Assembly: GCF_003124125.1 (NCBI RefSeq)
Contig: NZ_QCXQ01000001.1
Location: 448,364-512,363, forward strand
Length of the DNA: 64,000 bases
DNA from: Levilactobacillus bambusae
GTDB lineage: Bacteria > Bacillota > Bacilli > Lactobacillales > Lactobacillaceae
Direction: 5' to 3'
In this document: positions 63,778 to 64,000 of the stretch, piece by piece
How the letters are laid out: every line of letters starts with the position of its first letter
Numbering within the stretch: the first letter of the stretch is position 1
Position numbers and translations under genes: made by a program
Notes under the pieces: model-generated
Databases searched by the model: none
Told to the model about the DNA's origin: nothing
What the model saw: the letters and a program-made list of their open reading frames with translations, nothing else

Positions 63778-63849
63778 TGACCCGTACGGGATTTGAACCC
63801 ATGTTACCGCCGTGAAAGGGCGGTGTCTTAACCACTTGACCAACGGGTC
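63778..63849 (-). tRNA. tRNA-Glu (TTC)
   Basis: 72 bases, acceptor GACCCGT/ACGGGTC, anticodon loop CTTTCAC. Confidence 0.95.
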
Positions 63850-63883
63850 ATATACAGACTAAGTATATAACTTTAATATACAA

Positions 63884-63975
63884 CGGAGAGTAAGGGATTC
63901 GAACCCTTGAAACAGGCTTTTACCCGTTTACACCATTTCCAGTGGTGCTCCTTCGGCCAGCTCGGACAACTCTCC
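63884..63975 (-). tRNA. tRNA-Ser (GGA)
   Basis: 92 bases with a long variable arm, acceptor GGAGAGT/ACTCTCC, discriminator G, anticodon loop CTGGAAA. Confidence 0.94.
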
Positions 63976-63981
63976 ATTTAA

Positions 63982-64000
63982 CTCCGACAGGCGGACTCGA
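63982..64000 (-). tRNA. 3' end of a tRNA, probably tRNA-Asn (partial)
   Basis: T-loop end, T-stem CCGCC, acceptor 3' strand TGTCGGA and discriminator G. A T at position 1 with discriminator G is typical of tRNA-Asn, and Asn precedes Ser-Glu-Val in the similar Bacillus cluster. Cut by the right edge. Confidence 0.7.

Overview
The window is a chromosomal segment of a low-to-mid GC (roughly 45 percent by eye) lactic acid bacterium, almost certainly a member of the Lactobacillaceae. The evidence is a full arginine deiminase pathway, an SMK-box (SAM-III) leader on metK (a riboswitch class known from Lactobacillales), T-box leaders on argS and leuS, PepV dipeptidases, a GH65 phosphorylase paired with beta-phosphoglucomutase, a cassette for an L-Lys-D-Asp peptidoglycan cross-bridge, and strong AGGAGG ribosome binding sites. 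I cannot fix the genus. No insertion sequence, prophage, plasmid module or CRISPR array is visible.

Layout. 1-15.5 kb is housekeeping: sftA (cut by the left edge), ytpR, a PepSY-like protein, trmB, ecsAB divergent from hit and a YtxH-like gene, prsA, yhaM-yhaN-yhaO, a YheA-like gene and a class A penicillin-binding protein. 15.7-28.4 kb is an arginine region read almost entirely leftwards: argR, an M20 peptidase (ArcT-like), a YfcC-family transporter (streptococcal ArcD-like), T-box-controlled argS, then arcR, an APC-family ArcD, arcC, arcB and arcA. A 400-base control region upstream of arcA carries two CcpA-type and two Crp/Fnr-type sites. 28.4-34.1 kb is a cell wall cassette (asnB, then murE-asl-racD). 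34.3-39.4 kb is mixed: an Ltp-repeat surface protein, tRNA-Leu, an OhrR-like regulator with an IscA-like protein, a CPBP protease, small unknowns, mscL, and a candidate small RNA. 39.7-58.7 kb holds GH65-pgmB, a deoxynucleoside kinase, HAD and Usp proteins, pepV, nnrD, a degenerate RsuA-like protein with a lipid II flippase-type protein, leuS, a PAP2 phosphatase, an MFS exporter and metK. 58.8-62.8 kb is a run of small unknown genes plus a possible uracil-DNA-glycosylase-fold orphan and a serine-rich lipoprotein. 62.97 kb to the right edge is a leftward tRNA cluster (Asn-Ser-Glu-Val-Asp-Phe-Tyr-Trp-His-Leu-Cys).

How the genes connect. Two arginine modules sit close together: arcABC plus an APC antiporter and a Crp/Fnr activator, and a transporter-peptidase pair between argS and argR. 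Together they would import arginine or Arg-peptides, degrade arginine to ornithine, ammonia, CO2 and ATP, and respond to carbon source (cre), oxygen or energy state (Crp/Fnr), arginine (ArgR) and tRNA charging (T-box). The asnB/murE/asl/racD set would add L-Lys to the stem peptide, make D-Asp, ligate it to the Lys side chain and amidate it.

The most unusual item is an apparent plus-strand small RNA at about 38.23-38.37 kb, in a gap flanked by minus-strand genes: it has a plausible promoter, two successive hairpins sharing the identical C-rich loop CCCCCAA, and a strong intrinsic terminator. Other items are an RsuA-family protein that lacks the catalytic Asp, a membrane-anchored Ltp-repeat protein, and the Crp-type operator pair upstream of arcA.
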